64,000 nt of DNA from positions 219,483,997 through 219,547,996 of the forward strand of contig NC_045429.1 of assembly GCF_902635505.1 (NCBI RefSeq), given 5' to 3'. Both the position numbers and the translations under genes were made by a program. A model generated the notes under the pieces. That model did not search any database. It was not told the origin of the DNA and saw only the letters and a program-made list of their open reading frames with translations. Positions within the stretch are counted from its first letter, which is position 1. Every line of letters begins with the position of its first letter. Of the stretch, positions 12,011-22,695 are shown one piece after another. This DNA comes from Sarcophilus harrisii (lineage: Eukaryota; Chordata; Mammalia; Dasyuromorphia; Dasyuridae).

Positions 12011-12104
12011 CTGGTAGATAATGTTTGAGTGAACCCAGAAAAGTCAATGAACCTCTTAGTGCTCCTAAACAACATTGTAGTCACATATTACAAATTTCTG
12101 TAAC

Positions 12105-12420
12105 AATTAATGACATACATTCACCATGTACCCAGCATTGTGCTAGAATCTAGAGTTACAAAGATAAAAGGGAATTTAGACAATAAGGAACATACACTGA
12201 ACTGGGAGGATACATCAACACACTAGGGAAAAGAAAACAAACTGTAGACAAAGCAAATACAGAGTGATTATAGCAGGGAGAGAGATATAACCAATTGGGT
12301 CAATTAAGAAAAGCTTCTGGAAGGCAGTGGTACTTAAATTGAGACTTAAGAGAAGCAAGGAGTTCTAAGAGGTAGAAATAGGGGCAGAATAAATTCCAGG
12401 AATGGAGAATAGCTTATGCC
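12105..12420 (-). mobile_element. LINE-2 3' end, antisense
   Basis: The sequence starts 'ACATTCACCATGTACCCAGC' and 'ATTGTGCTAGAATCTAGAG', followed by 'AAGAAAAGCTTCTGGAAGGC' and 'AAATTCCAGGAATGG'. This is the antisense L2 3' UTR order also seen at 28.85-29.4 kb. Confidence 0.65.
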
Positions 12421-12439
12421 AAGTCACAGAGGCACAGAT

Positions 12440-12590
12440 CTATCTAGTCCAACCTCCTTATTTTTCATATGAGAAAACAGTTCCAGGGAGGTTAAGTTAC
12501 CTTCCAGTGATCACACTAGGAGGCAATGTCAAATCTCCCAGTTTGGAGATTTGAAGGTCTTCCAACACCAGAGACAAATGCTTTCCATTA
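12440..12590 (-). mobile_element. MIR-type SINE remnant, antisense
   Basis: 'CTAGTCCAACCTCCTTATTT', 'CATATGAGAAAACAGTTCC', 'GGTTAAGTTACCTTCC' and 'GATCACACTAGGAGGCAA' form the antisense MIR core and tRNA-side order. Confidence 0.7.
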
Positions 12591-12748
12591 TAATGTCAAT
12601 GTAATCTAACAATAATTTTGCTTAAATAGATCTACTTAGCTCTTTATATCTCCCATTATATGTGTGTGTGTTTTAATGTTGTTTAACAATATATATACAT
12701 ATATATATAAAAACACATGTGAGAAATGCTTATAAGAAGAGATGATAT

Positions 12749-12897
12749 GGGGTAGCTAGATGGTGATAGAGCACTGGTCCTGGAGTCAGGACCTGAGTTC
12801 AAACAGCCTCAGATACTTATCACTTCCTAGCCGTGTGACTGGACAAGTCATTTAATTCCAATTGCCTTGCAAAAAAAGAGAAAGAGAAAGAAGAGGA
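12749..12897 (+). mobile_element. tRNA-derived SINE (WALLSI-like), sense
   Basis: The element begins 'GGGGTAGCTAGATGG' (A-box region), continues 'GATAGAGCACTGGTCCTGG', 'ACCTGAGTTCAAACAG' (B box), 'TAGCCGTGTGACTGGACAAG', 'TTTAATTCCAATTGCC', and ends in an A/G-rich tail. It is a nearly full-length copy. Confidence 0.9.
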
Positions 12898-12904
12898 GAT
12901 ATTG

Positions 12905-14225
12905 ATTTTTTTTTAATTTTCAAAAGCTTTTTATTTTCTTTTTAAAAAATTTTTTATTATAGCTTTTTATTTACACAATATATGCATGGGTAATTTTTCA
13001 GCATTGACAACTGCAAAACCTTTTGTTCCAACTTTTCCCCTCCTTCCCAGCACCCCTTCCCCCAAAGGGCAGGTTGACCAATACATGTTAAATATGTTAA
13101 AGTATAAGTTAAATACAATATATGTATACATGTCCAAACAGTTATTTTGAAAAGCTTTTTATTTTCAAAACATGCATAGCTTTCAACATTCACCCTTGCA
13201 AAACTTTGTGTTCCAAATTTTTTCTCCCTCTTCTCCCCCTTAAATAACAAGTAATCCAATATATGTTAAACATGAGCAGTTCTTCCATACATATTTCCAC
13301 AACTATCATGCTGCACAAGAAAAATCAGATCAAAAAGGAAAAAATGAGAAAAAACAAAATGCAAGCAAACAACAGCAACAAAAAGTGAAAATACTATGTT
13401 GTGAACCACACTCAGTTCCCACAGTCCTCTATCTGAGTGCAGATGGCTCTCTTCATCGTAAGATCATTGAAATTGGCTTGAATCACTTCACTATTGAAAC
13501 GAGCCACATCCATCAGAATTGATCCTCATATAATCTTTGTTGTTTCTGTATAATGTTCTTTTCGTTCTACTCACTTTACTTAACATGAACTAATGCTTTA
13601 CTTAGCATAGGCCTCTTTGAAAAAAAATCCTGCTGATCATTTCTTACAGAACAATAACATTCTATAACATTCATATACCATAACTTATTCAGCCATTCCC
13701 TAACCATTGGACAGCCACTCATTCCCAGTTCTTTGCCACTACAAAAAGGGCTGCTGCAAACATTTTTGCACATGTGAGTCCCTTTATCTTTTTTATGATC
13801 TCTTTGGGATACAGGCCTAGTAGAGACATTGCTGGATCAAAAAGTATACAGAGTTTGACAGCCCTTTGTGCAGAGTTCCAAATTGCTCTCCAGAATGTTT
13901 GATTCAGTTCATAACTCCACCAACAATGTATCAGTGTCCCAGTTTTCCCACATCCCCTCCAACACTCATCATTATCTTTTCCAATCACCTTAGGCAATCT
14001 GAGAACTATGTAGAGGTACTTCAGAGTTGTCTTAACTTGCATTTCTCTAATCAATAGTGATTTAGAGCATTTTTTCATATGACTAGAAATGGTTTTAATT
14101 TCTTCAGATGAAAATTGTCTGTTCATATCCTTTGGGCATTTATCATTTGGAGAATGGCTTGTTTTCTTATTAATTTGAGTCAATTCTCTATATATTTTAG
14201 AAATAAGGCCTTTGATGGTATTGTT
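12905..14225 (-). mobile_element. L1 LINE 3' part with ORF2 C-terminus, antisense
   Basis: On the minus strand the frame over 13719-14183 encodes the L1 ORF2p C-terminal domain. It contains the cysteine-histidine segment 'CWRGCGKTGTLIHCWW' followed by 'FDPAMSLLGLYPKE' and 'AALFVVAKNWE', which match the human ORF2p end as I remember it. The adjacent frame at 13576-13773 carries the next segment ('CPMVREWLNKLWYM'), so at least one frameshift separates them. To the left lies the 3' UTR ending in an A-tail at about 12905. A younger L1 piece (12939-13149) interrupts the 3' UTR tail. The element is 5'-truncated near 14225 and inactive. Confidence 0.92.
12939..13149 (-). mobile_element. Nested young L1 3' end inserted in older L1 tail
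   Basis: The 211-bp piece has 'TTTTTATTATAGCTTTTTAT', 'ATGCATGGGTAATTTTTCAG', a C-rich segment and 'AATACATGTTAAATATGTTA'. It is flanked by a 17-bp direct duplication AAAAGCTTTTTATTTTC (12922-12938 and 13150-13166) that belongs to the host L1 tail. The T-rich left end is its poly-A tail. This is a standard target-primed L1 insertion, strongly 5'-truncated. Confidence 0.88.
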
Positions 14226-14401
14226 TAAAAGGTAAAATCAGAACCAGTTAGAACAGAACTGGGAAAGTCTGGGACTTAGAATCACTCAGGTCCAAACTCA
14301 AAATTCTAATGAATTATTAATTCTAGGGTTCAGTTTCTTTGACATAAAGGAAAAAAACGAGATTAATATTATAAAGCAATTGTTGCCTGTCATCCTTCCT
14401 A

Positions 14402-14430
14402 CCCCCCCCCCCCCCCCGCCCCCCGCCCCT
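14402..14430. repeat. Poly-C / CCCCG tract
   Basis: Sixteen C are followed by G-interrupted C runs (CCCCCCG, CCCC). It has i-motif/G-quadruplex potential on its two strands and is prone to length variation. Confidence 0.9.
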
Positions 14431-14929
14431 GCAAGGGAAAGAAATTGAGTAGTGCAATGTCAAAATTGGACATTTCCCCCCCTCAAACTCTCAGTAAGTT
14501 GCCAATTCAAATGAGATAAAATTCTCTCAATCTCCATCTTCCCCATGAAAAGTTTTCCATGAGAGTTTGGAAAATTAATACTTTTCAAAGACCATTGTGG
14601 CCTTAATTTTTCACTGCCAGAATTTAGCCTTAAATGAACCTGATTCTCCCCTGAGCACCAGGGAACCCAATTGTGTTTTCCAAACATGGAGGACAGGAAG
14701 TTAAGAAGTAGGCAAAGTTTCTCTCTGTTGTATTCCTTATTACTTCCATGTCCTTGGGCACTTTTTCCTCCCAGGTGTTCCAGATTTGGTTCTTAGAATA
14801 CTTATCCAGTGTTTCCTCTGGGCCCTTTATCTTCAGACAATGCACTATCTCTGATCCCTATTTTATTTCTTTTCTTCTTTCCTTCAAAACATATCTCATT
14901 CTTATAAAGCAGAGAGTCTTAATCATGAC

Positions 14930-15137
14930 ATAACATGTCATGGTGTCATGGATTCTTTTTGGCAGTTTGATAGGGGGTATTAGAACCTCCTCTCAGCATA
15001 ATGTTTCTAAATGCACAAAATAAAATATGTGACATAATAAAGATATGATTTTCTCCCAACCAATTTCAAAAACCTTGTGAAATCTATTCACCATCCCCTT
15101 GGAAGTATGTGGACCCCAAGTTAAAAACTTCTATATA
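14930..15137. mobile_element. Non-autonomous hAT-like DNA transposon remnant
   Basis: It starts 'GTGTCATGGATTCTTTTTGG' and ends 'GTGGACCCCAAGTTAAAAAC'. The body is 'AATGTTTCTAAATGCACAAA' and 'ATAAAATATGTGACATAAT'. The same body occurs at about 31225-31380, and a related one at 16085-16280. Terminal inverted repeats of the 'GTTCTTAACC...GGTTAAGAAC' kind are eroded here. The superfamily call is tentative. Confidence 0.55.
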
Positions 15138-15254
15138 GAGAGAATTCTAGGTTAGTTAAATTAACTGTCCAGTGTTTGTGGTTGGGGTTTTTTTTAGACC
15201 CAATAAATTTATTTATATCAAGGTTTGAATATGTAATCCAAGCTTAAAAGTTTA

Positions 15255-15375
15255 GAACTGAAAGAAATCATTCAGTCCAACTCCTTTTATTTTAAAGATA
15301 ACAGACCAAGAGAGATGAAAGAACTTGACAATGATCACATGGATAACCAGTGACACAATTGAGTGTTCCTATGAA
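15255..15375 (-). mobile_element. MIR-type SINE remnant, antisense
   Basis: 'ATCATTCAGTCCAACTCC', 'TTAAAGATAACAGACCAAG', 'GAACTTGACAATGATCACA' and 'AACCAGTGACACAATTG' follow the antisense MIR order. Confidence 0.65.
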
Positions 15376-15684
15376 TTAGTACTCTTAGTGACAACTGGAT
15401 TTCAAGGGCAATCATTAGGAGTTCCCTATTTCTTATCAGCAAGTTTCTCACGGATATGCCTATATTCCTGTAGGGAGGTACCTTCAGTTGCCTCCAAACA
15501 CAGGACCATATTCTGAAATCTCATCAATTTGTCTGGGAAACTCAAATTGATCAAGAATTCCTCTAATTGACCATCTTACAAATATAAACTTATTATACAT
15601 TATTCCCCCTTCCAGGAAAACTACAATCCAGTTAAACTGGATTTTTAATCCAGTTCCTTTTTATTTGTTTTAATTGTTCCTTAT

Positions 15685-15970
15685 AGCAGACTTCCTATCT
15701 TTCCTCCTTCTCCTAGAATCTGTAAGTTCCTTCAAGCTCAAACTTGTGCATGAGACCTTTCTTGATTCTTTCTTGCTGCAGGGACCTTCCTCTCAAAATC
15801 TTATATTTGTTTTTTATATCCCTATACATAGGCACAATATGTCTTATCTCCTTGGCTGGCCTGTAAGCCTTTTAGATCAGGAACTGTTTTTGCTTTTGGC
15901 TTTGAATTCCTGGCATGTAGCACAAGGCTTGGCACATGGTATATTGTTGCTTAATTAATACTTGTTGATA
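15685..15970 (+). mobile_element. LINE-2 3' end, sense
   Basis: It has 'ATGAGACCTTTCTTGATTC', 'CTGTAAGCCTTTTAGATCAG', 'GAACTGTTTTTGCTTTTGGC', 'GTAGCACAAGGCTTGGCACA' and 'TTAATTAATACTTGTTGATA'. This is the L2 3' UTR to its end. Confidence 0.8.
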
Positions 15971-16084
15971 GATTGCTATCAGCAACAGATTGGTAGGAAA
16001 AATTTGAGAATTGCTTCTTGAACTCTCTTAAGTCATACTTGCAAGGTTGGAAAGGAAAGAAGTTTCCACTAACCTCCTCCACCA

Positions 16085-16280
16085 TAGCTTCTTAAGCTTT
16101 TTCTACTTGTGACCCCTTTTTGTCTGAGAACTTTTTGCATGGTCTTAGGTATATAGTTATATAAAATAGATATCCAAATAAAATATTTACTACCAATAAA
16201 TCATAATTTTATGACACTCACATTTAGTTACAAGACTCTACATGGGGTTGTGACCCCAGTTTAAGAATCTGGATGCTATA
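16085..16280. mobile_element. Non-autonomous hAT-like DNA transposon remnant
   Basis: The left end is 'GCTTCTTAAGCTTTTTCTAC...GTGACCCC' and the right end 'GGGGTTGTGACCCCAGTTTAAGAA'. The ends are inverted repeats of each other (GTGACCCC / GGGGTTGTGACCCC... TTAAGAA). The internal part is AT-rich. Length of about 195 bp fits a deletion derivative. Confidence 0.6.
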
Positions 16281-16289
16281 TCTATTAGT

Positions 16290-18630
16290 TCATCCCACAA
16301 CACACACAAATACATATAATTCTGTCCTAGAACCAATTCTTAGTATGGCTTCAGTGCAGAAATGTAATCCCCAAATCAGTAGCTAACATTCCCCCTCTGG
16401 TTCACACTTCAAATATTTGGCCAGAAGGGACAATCCTTTCCCAGAGATTGGCAGATTATTCAGGCATTAGCAGGAAGGTTTTGCTTTGTTTACTCCTAAA
16501 AGGGTCTGCTTAGAGGAGATCACATTTGTATCTCCTAATAGATGAAATATGTTGCTTTCTAAATTGTATATTGGGTAATTTGTAAAAATAATCAGTTATG
16601 CTTTAAAATTTACTCAGCTGTGCTGGATATATGTATAAGTTTTATGAAATTTGATCCAAAGTTATTTAGATATTACCTATATTGTTAATTTTAAAGTTAA
16701 AAAAAATAGGTGATTTTAAAAACAAGAGACAAGAAAGTTTGATTTGCAAAGGTAATTGATAGTTTGAATGGAACATGCAGTTAGAATCTCACAAGCGAAA
16801 GTATTTTTTTTTACAAAATAACTTTTTCAATTAGTGTGTGTTAAAATTAGAAACTTAATTTGTAAATTACATGAGATTACTATCCATTCTTGTGATAGAT
16901 TATAAAATTGTGAGACTGTTAAATTATTTGAGGTTTTTGTCCTAATACTGAAATCTAAAATTGTTAAGCATTATTGATGTGACAGGTTGTTGGAGAGAGA
17001 GAGTAAGAAAGAGAAAGGTGTTGGAGGGCACAGAGAGGATCAAGATGTTTTGGCTAGCACTAAAATATGTGGTTCCAGGACCCAAAAATTAAGGGATAGA
17101 ATAGATACTGGGAATGGTAAATATAAAATAGAATGGGACAACATAGAAAGGGGTTTTAATTAATTTATGATTAATTAATGATGGAAAGGACAAGTTCTTC
17201 TGTGGAACCTGCTATTTGCCAGGAGAAAGGAAACATCCCATAAGGTTGGTACGCGCCCTTAGCTGGCAGGCTAAAATCTGAAAGCGACTTAGCAGCCTAA
17301 AAGAGTTAACTATAAAGAGAAGTGGGGTCAGAAAGCAGAATGGAGATAGTAGAGACACCACATGGCATGGGGGAAGGGAAAAGGGAAAGATGTGTTGGCT
17401 TGGGAAGGTAGAGGCTTAGTCCACCTTTCTCTCATTGGGTGTGACTAATGCTTAGAGGTGAGAAAAAAATCCACTCACTGGAGTTTATCCCCCCAACTTC
17501 TACCAATCTCCTTTCTGGTTAAATGAAATTATTTTAATATTAATTGTTTTTATTATTTAAAGGAATAGCTTACATTTACATAGTGTTGATACTGAATATT
17601 TTTATTTTTAAGTCTGTGGTTATTTTAAAGCAATCATTGGTGATACACTGTCCAAAGTTCTACCACTTAGCAATGCAAGGAACTTCTAAGTGAAGTTTGT
17701 TAGATTTCTTATTAACTGCAAATTCTCTGAAAGTAGTTATTTCAAAACTCATTCAGCAAATTATCTAATATTTATTAAGTGCATTATGGTCTCATTGTTT
17801 AATGAATATGATATATAGCTTTCTTGCTCTACAGGCACATGGAATAGATAGTTTAGGATCTAAAATCTCATTGATGAAAGTTGTTATTGAGATGAAATCT
17901 CTTAGGATTATAACTTATTTTTTGAGTTTTGAATTTGGGAATTATTAAATTATTAACCTACTAGTTGAGAGCTAAATTGGCTAATGTGGGATTGACACTA
18001 TATGATTGGTTGTCAACTGTGCCCTCAGGCAGAGGACCTGAAGAATTGGTTTTGATGCTATTATAATCATGCTCCTACTTTTTCCACTTATAGCAAATTT
18101 CAACTTTCAGAGTAAGTGGCCAATAGAAGTCATAAGCACAGATCAAGTATGTAATATTTTGCTGGTTTCCATCTGAAAATATGTAGTTATCTTATCTTAC
18201 AATTAGGTAAATGAGTATTTGGCCTGATCATTTAACTGTTGCAAGATATATGTGTTTGTATAAAAAAAGATCCTTTAGGAACCTCATGTACATGTAAGAA
18301 CAATTGATACAACTGTGGGACCTGTTATTTTATTGATTATTGAAACTGAAGTTGAAATATCTTTCATATGGTTTAGAGAATATTTTAGTGTACTCAAATT
18401 TTCCTGTAGGATGTACATCATGGAAAAATTCATAGAAATCTGAGTGGTTTTTAAGCACCTTCAGGCCAGCTTCTAATCCTAGAGACAAGTCAGTAGAACT
18501 TCTTAGGACTACAAAGGCTCTTGTGAAATCTATTTTCACTGGTCTCAGGCTAGGAGCACAAGTAATTCCTGAAAGTGTGATTAAACCTCCTTCTTCTGAA
18601 ACCTGTTCAGAGTTATAGGGATACTTGTCT
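16290..18630. other. Mostly unassigned sequence, no gene seen
   Basis: AT-rich DNA with no recognised exon. A more GC-balanced block at 17180-17510 ('AGCTGGCAGGCTAAAATCTG', 'GGTACGCGCCC') is different in composition and could be an unrecognised LTR or other repeat. The minus-strand open frame 18330-18677 (115 codons) has no motif that I recognise. Confidence 0.35.
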
Positions 18631-18631
18631 A

Positions 18632-18635
<4 letters not shown>

Positions 18636-18674
<39 letters not shown>

Positions 18675-18678
18675 CATA
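18636..18678. repeat. (TG)n(TA)n microsatellite
   Basis: A TG run of about 27 bases is followed directly by TATATATATACATATC. Confidence 0.95.
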
Positions 18679-19399
18679 TCTCACATATGACTCATGTAAG
18701 AAGTTGGGTTCATCTCATCTCAATATCCAGCTTTAGATAGGCAAAGATTTTGTGAATACCTCTGTTATTCTGATGGGATTCCCCCTTTATGAAAATTGCT
18801 TTTGGGGTATAATGTACTCTCTAAAAAAGAAATAGCTATTTATAGAATCTTCAGGGGAAAATATAAGCACACCTCTCAAGATTGAGAGTTCTGCTCTTTG
18901 AACTTGCTTTCTCTAGTTCTCTTAGGCTTGTTTTCCTCTAGACTTTGAACAATTCACTTTCAAATGACCAATGCCAAACAGCTTTATTGACCAGCTCCAG
19001 AGGTCTGACTCAACTCACTGGATCCTTCGATCAACTCAAGCCCCTTCAAATGGGACCCTGTAGGACAACCCAGTTCAATGTCCATTGTCAGTAGGAAATA
19101 CTTTCAGAAGATGAGATCATCACCCCATACCCCAAAAGACTTTGAGCACCATTTGTTTGGGAAGGAACTAGAACTGGTTGGTGAATGGACTCCAAATAAC
19201 CCAGTGTCTGAGTGGGTTCCCTGTAAAGAGTCCATCAATCCTATGAAAGAGAAAAAAATATGTGGTATTAATGCTATTCACCTGCTGCAATAGTTTTTGA
19301 GACTTAAGATGGGGACATTGGGTTAAGATTTGGGAAATATTATTGGGAAAGGATATTACATAAACAATTCAGTTTGATGCTTGTAAATTATAGAATTGT

Positions 19400-21388
19400 A
19401 GAGGCTTGACTAGCCTTGACAAGTAGGTACAATTGTGTCCTAATAGAGAAAGAGGTTTTTATGGAACTGTCTGTCCAATTTGGAATAATGTTTGGTTTGC
19501 TACAAAGGCTAGACATTTAGAAAATGCAGATCAAAGAGTAAATTAGTTATACATGTAATAGGTATAAATAATTCCTTAGGAAGATTTGGAATCAAGTTAA
19601 GAACTTTAGGCAAGTAATAGACACCAATGCCTAGGGAGAACTGGTAAAGTACTCTATAAACAGTCTGAACAAAAAGTAATTTCTATGTCTGTGCTACAGG
19701 TTACCCCATGAGCAAATAGTACCATTCCCTTTGGATACAGAAAAATACAAGAGTGAATTCCTTCTGTTCCCAAAATAACATTCCTGGGGAGAATTGCAAT
19801 GCAGTGCCTTACCTCTAGAAATATTTCAATTTATTCCTCATGGCAGAGTGAAAGATTCCAAAATCTAGGGATTATAGTGGTGTGTACCTGAGTCTGGAAT
19901 ATAACTAAAGGTAACTTTGGCAATTTCTCAAATGAGCACACCCCAAGCAAACTTTGGGTGATATTGTGGAGGCAGCACTCTCAAATCTGCTTTACCTGGG
20001 AACTGAGTGGGCACCTGTGCACTGATGCAATTGACTATTCCTTTTACCTTGGAATTCAATGAAGTAAGAAAGACTGAATCAGGAAAAATTAAGTCAAGCA
20101 TAGTAAATGATGAATTCAAAGCTAAAAATCTAGTTCTGGTTGTGGGTCATTCCTACTCTGGTGAGTAAATATTATTGGATAAGTTATATCAGAGAAGCAG
20201 TGAAAGAAATAACAGAATGGTTAGATGCCACTAACAGAATGGCATGAGAAAATAGAATGACTCTAGAAAAGTTAATGGCAGGAAGAGGAAGAACATATGT
20301 TACAATTGGAAGTAGCCTCACTCTTAGGAAAGCCCTATCAAAAGAATTAGCAGAGAATTCAGGGATTAATCCCTGATTAATTATCCATTCTGTGTAAGGA
20401 GATCTGTGCAAGGGTTAATAGACTTATGAAGTGGAACATAAAAAAATTAGTCAAATATGAGGGATTAAAAAAAGGCTGTGGAAACCAAATTATTAAAAAG
20501 AAAAAAAAGCAGGATTGTGAGAAATGCATGGGCATTTGTTTTCCACAGTTATCAAAATTAAATTGGAGAAATGAAACTGAAATTCACAAGGATATTAAGG
20601 AATAATCAAGGATGGAGCCAAAAGAAGGTAAACTCCTTGGGAATAGCATCCAACTCAAAGTATGCCCTAATTGGGGCTCTACGAGCAGTTGCCCAAACTA
20701 TCTCATATGACGTCTCCTTAGCTATCATTCTCCTCTCAATCATGCTAATTAATGGCTCATTTACCTTAAAAACATTTTCAATTACTCAAGAAAACTTATG
20801 ACTTATTATTACTGGATATATAATGAAAGGTGGAGATTCATGTACTGTGACTTCTGTACCATCCAATTAATGGGGAATCAAGAGTGAGGGCCCATAAATC
20901 AGGAAGATAGAAAAAGTCCTAAAGGTGAGATAGATATAGAAGTCAAGGAACTATATCAGGATTGATGTGAGAAGTCCTCAAAAGAACACAAAAAAGAGGA
21001 GGGATTAAGTGGGATAAGTCTGAAGCCTTTTCAGAAAACTAACCCCTGCTATAGTTTAGGGCTACAATTCCAGGAAAATCCTCCTTGCTTGGACCCTTGC
21101 TTAATCTTGCACAAACCTCTTTATAATCTAGTCCCCCTGTTCTTGTATCCTGAGGATGGAGTGGATTTCTGTGATAGACTGAGAGCCTTGATACTAAATC
21201 AGGGACAGGTGGGGTCCAAGTTCAGGATTTAAAAAAACCTGCTCTGTTGCCTGTGCTTTGCCTCACTCCACTAGAATATACTAGTGAAGGTGATGCCTTT
21301 TTCCTGCAAGAATTGAATAAACTGCTTTCTGCTCTGGCTCTGAGAAAAATCTATTTGAATTATTTTGGCTTAGTGGTTGCTATCCCAC
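19400..21388 (+). mobile_element. Endogenous retrovirus fossil: env part and 3' LTR
   Basis: At about 20190-20300 the plus strand recalls a retroviral transmembrane-envelope segment (short motifs 'TEWLDATNRMA' and 'LEKLMAGRGRTYVTIG', resembling the stretch around the immunosuppressive/CX6CC region). Further right is a purine tract AAAAAAGAGGAGGG (about 20989-21002) fitting a polypurine tract. It is followed by an LTR-like block 21005-21388 with a TATA-like TTTAAAAAAA (about 21228), AATAAA (about 21315) and a ...CACA end. A NUMT lies between env and LTR. The copy is old and broken many times. The left limit is uncertain and no 5' LTR was found. Confidence 0.5.
20630..20813 (+). pseudogene. MT-ND1 (fragment): NUMT: nuclear copy of mitochondrial ND1 fragment
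   Basis: About 57 codons read as NADH dehydrogenase subunit 1. Visible peptides are '[20 protein letters not shown]' and 'SLAIILLS', then '...[16 protein letters not shown]' followed by TGA and 'LII'. In the vertebrate mitochondrial code that TGA is Trp, exactly where ND1 has Trp (QENLW). The sequence matches no nuclear gene family. Around it is a retroviral remnant, so mtDNA was most likely inserted into that element during double-strand break repair. The frame is intact apart from the code difference, which suggests a moderate or recent age. The left edge is blurred at about 20630-20645. Confidence 0.9.
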
Positions 21389-21394
21389 ACACTC

Positions 21395-21600
21395 TTATTT
21401 GATTTTTAAATTCTTTTTTGAGTTCTTCTATACATTCTCTTTGGGCAGAGAACCATTTCACATTACTCTTTGAGTTAGAAGTTTTTTGTTTGTTTGTTTT
21501 TTTTACTAAAGTGTTCTCCTCTGAAGATGAACTGCAGTCTTCCCCATTCAATGATGGGGTTCTTTCTTCTTTGCTGGTTCATTTTTTTTAAATGAGAAGT
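21395..21600 (-). mobile_element. Possible L1 ORF1 fragment, antisense
   Basis: The minus-strand frame 21360-21551 encodes a charged, coiled-coil-like segment ('AQRECIEELKKEFKNQIR') that resembles the N-terminal half of marsupial L1 ORF1p. It abuts the 3' end of the LTR. I have no zinc-knuckle or RRM motif to confirm it. Confidence 0.35.
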
Positions 21601-22236
21601 GTAATCACCTCTAATCATGGGATGGATGGATGATGCCTCAAGCTTCCCTTCAGCTCTCCCCTCTGACCAGGAACCTCAAACCAAGAGCTCCATCCTCTTA
21701 CCCTTGTAATAAGCATATGAAAGACTCCTCTAATCATTAATAATAATAGAGAAATGCAAATCCTTGAGTTCTAGGACTAATTGCTCTTAAACAAAAATTT
21801 GTTGATTATTCTAATGGCATGTTTAGGGATCAAGGAGAATCCCTAGGAAGAGTCAAGTTTTACCCTGTCAGAATTAACTTTGTCCTGGGTCTAATATCTA
21901 GTTAAGGAGACAAATGAGACCTGAGACATACTTTATAAGTCTATTACTCTTTCTACTAAACCAAACTGCCTCTCATGTAAGTATGGTCTGAACTTTATAT
22001 TTTTCATGATTTTACAGGGGCTAATTATTCCAGTTGAATGGTTATCTAGGAATCTTTTTATCTCTTATTTTCCTTCTGCAGAGTAAATGTTGACTTTGAT
22101 TTTTCACTAGTACAGTTTTCTTAGTAAAGGAAAGGAGAGAAAGGAGAAGTTGAATTTAACTATTTCTTAGCAACTCTAGTAAAAGTGAAAGTTTAATGGT
22201 AAGCTTTAGGGTTGCCAAGATGGATCCCGTCCAAAG

Positions 22237-22303
22237 GACAGGTTTTGTTTTTTGTATTTTTGTTTCTGAGGACAGGTTTTGTTTTTTGTATTTTTGTTTT
22301 TGA
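22237..22303. repeat. 33-bp tandem duplication at SINE junction
   Basis: The unit GGACAGGTTTTGTTTTTTGT plus ATTTTTGTTTCTGA occurs twice in a row (22237-22269 and 22270-22303) with one or two differences. The start of the unit (AAAGGACAGGTTTT) is also repeated as AAAAGACAGGTTTT at about 22435-22448, on the far side of the SINE. That distal copy is the likely target-site duplication. Confidence 0.85.
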
Positions 22304-22436
22304 GGCAAATGAGTTAAGTGACTTTCCCAGGGTCACACAGCTAGGAAGGGTTAAGTGTCTAAAGTCAAATTTGAACTTAGGTTGTCCTGACTTCAGGGCT
22401 GGTGCTCTATCCACTTCACCACCTAGTTGTCCCCAA
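22290..22436 (-). mobile_element. tRNA-derived SINE (WALLSI-like), antisense
   Basis: Antisense landmarks are 'TTGAGGCAAATGAGTTAAG', 'TTCCCAGGGTCACACAGCTA', 'TTTGAACTTAGG' and 'GGTGCTCTATCCACTTCACC' ending at 'CACCTAGTTGTCCCC'. It is nearly full length. Flanking AAAGGACAGG/AAAAGACAGG repeats are the probable target duplication. The T-rich left end is its tail. Confidence 0.9.
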
Positions 22437-22695
22437 AAGACAGGTTTTAAGTGCTTCTTGTAACCCATCTCATTTAGAGATGAGAGACTGGAATATTTTT
22501 TTGATGCAATGAATTTGCTAATGAGGAAGCTCCCTTTAACAATACAAATATAGGCTAGAAACTGAAGAGCAATTAATAGTTTTAGAGGGCTATTTTGGGC
22601 ATTAGAAAGTTAAGTAACTTTCCTCCTTAGGTGTTAGTACTTTCATCCTCTTTAAATTACTCTATATGAGAATAGAACTTGACCTGTAATTTCTT

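Noticed and set aside
12749-12850. Pol III A and B boxes suggesting a tRNA gene
   Set aside because: They belong to a tRNA-derived SINE; there is no cloverleaf with intact acceptor and anticodon stems. No bona fide tRNA, snRNA or rRNA gene was recognised in the window.
22193-22468. Overlapping 91- and 83-codon frames
   Set aside because: Both run through the antisense SINE and its duplicated target sequence.
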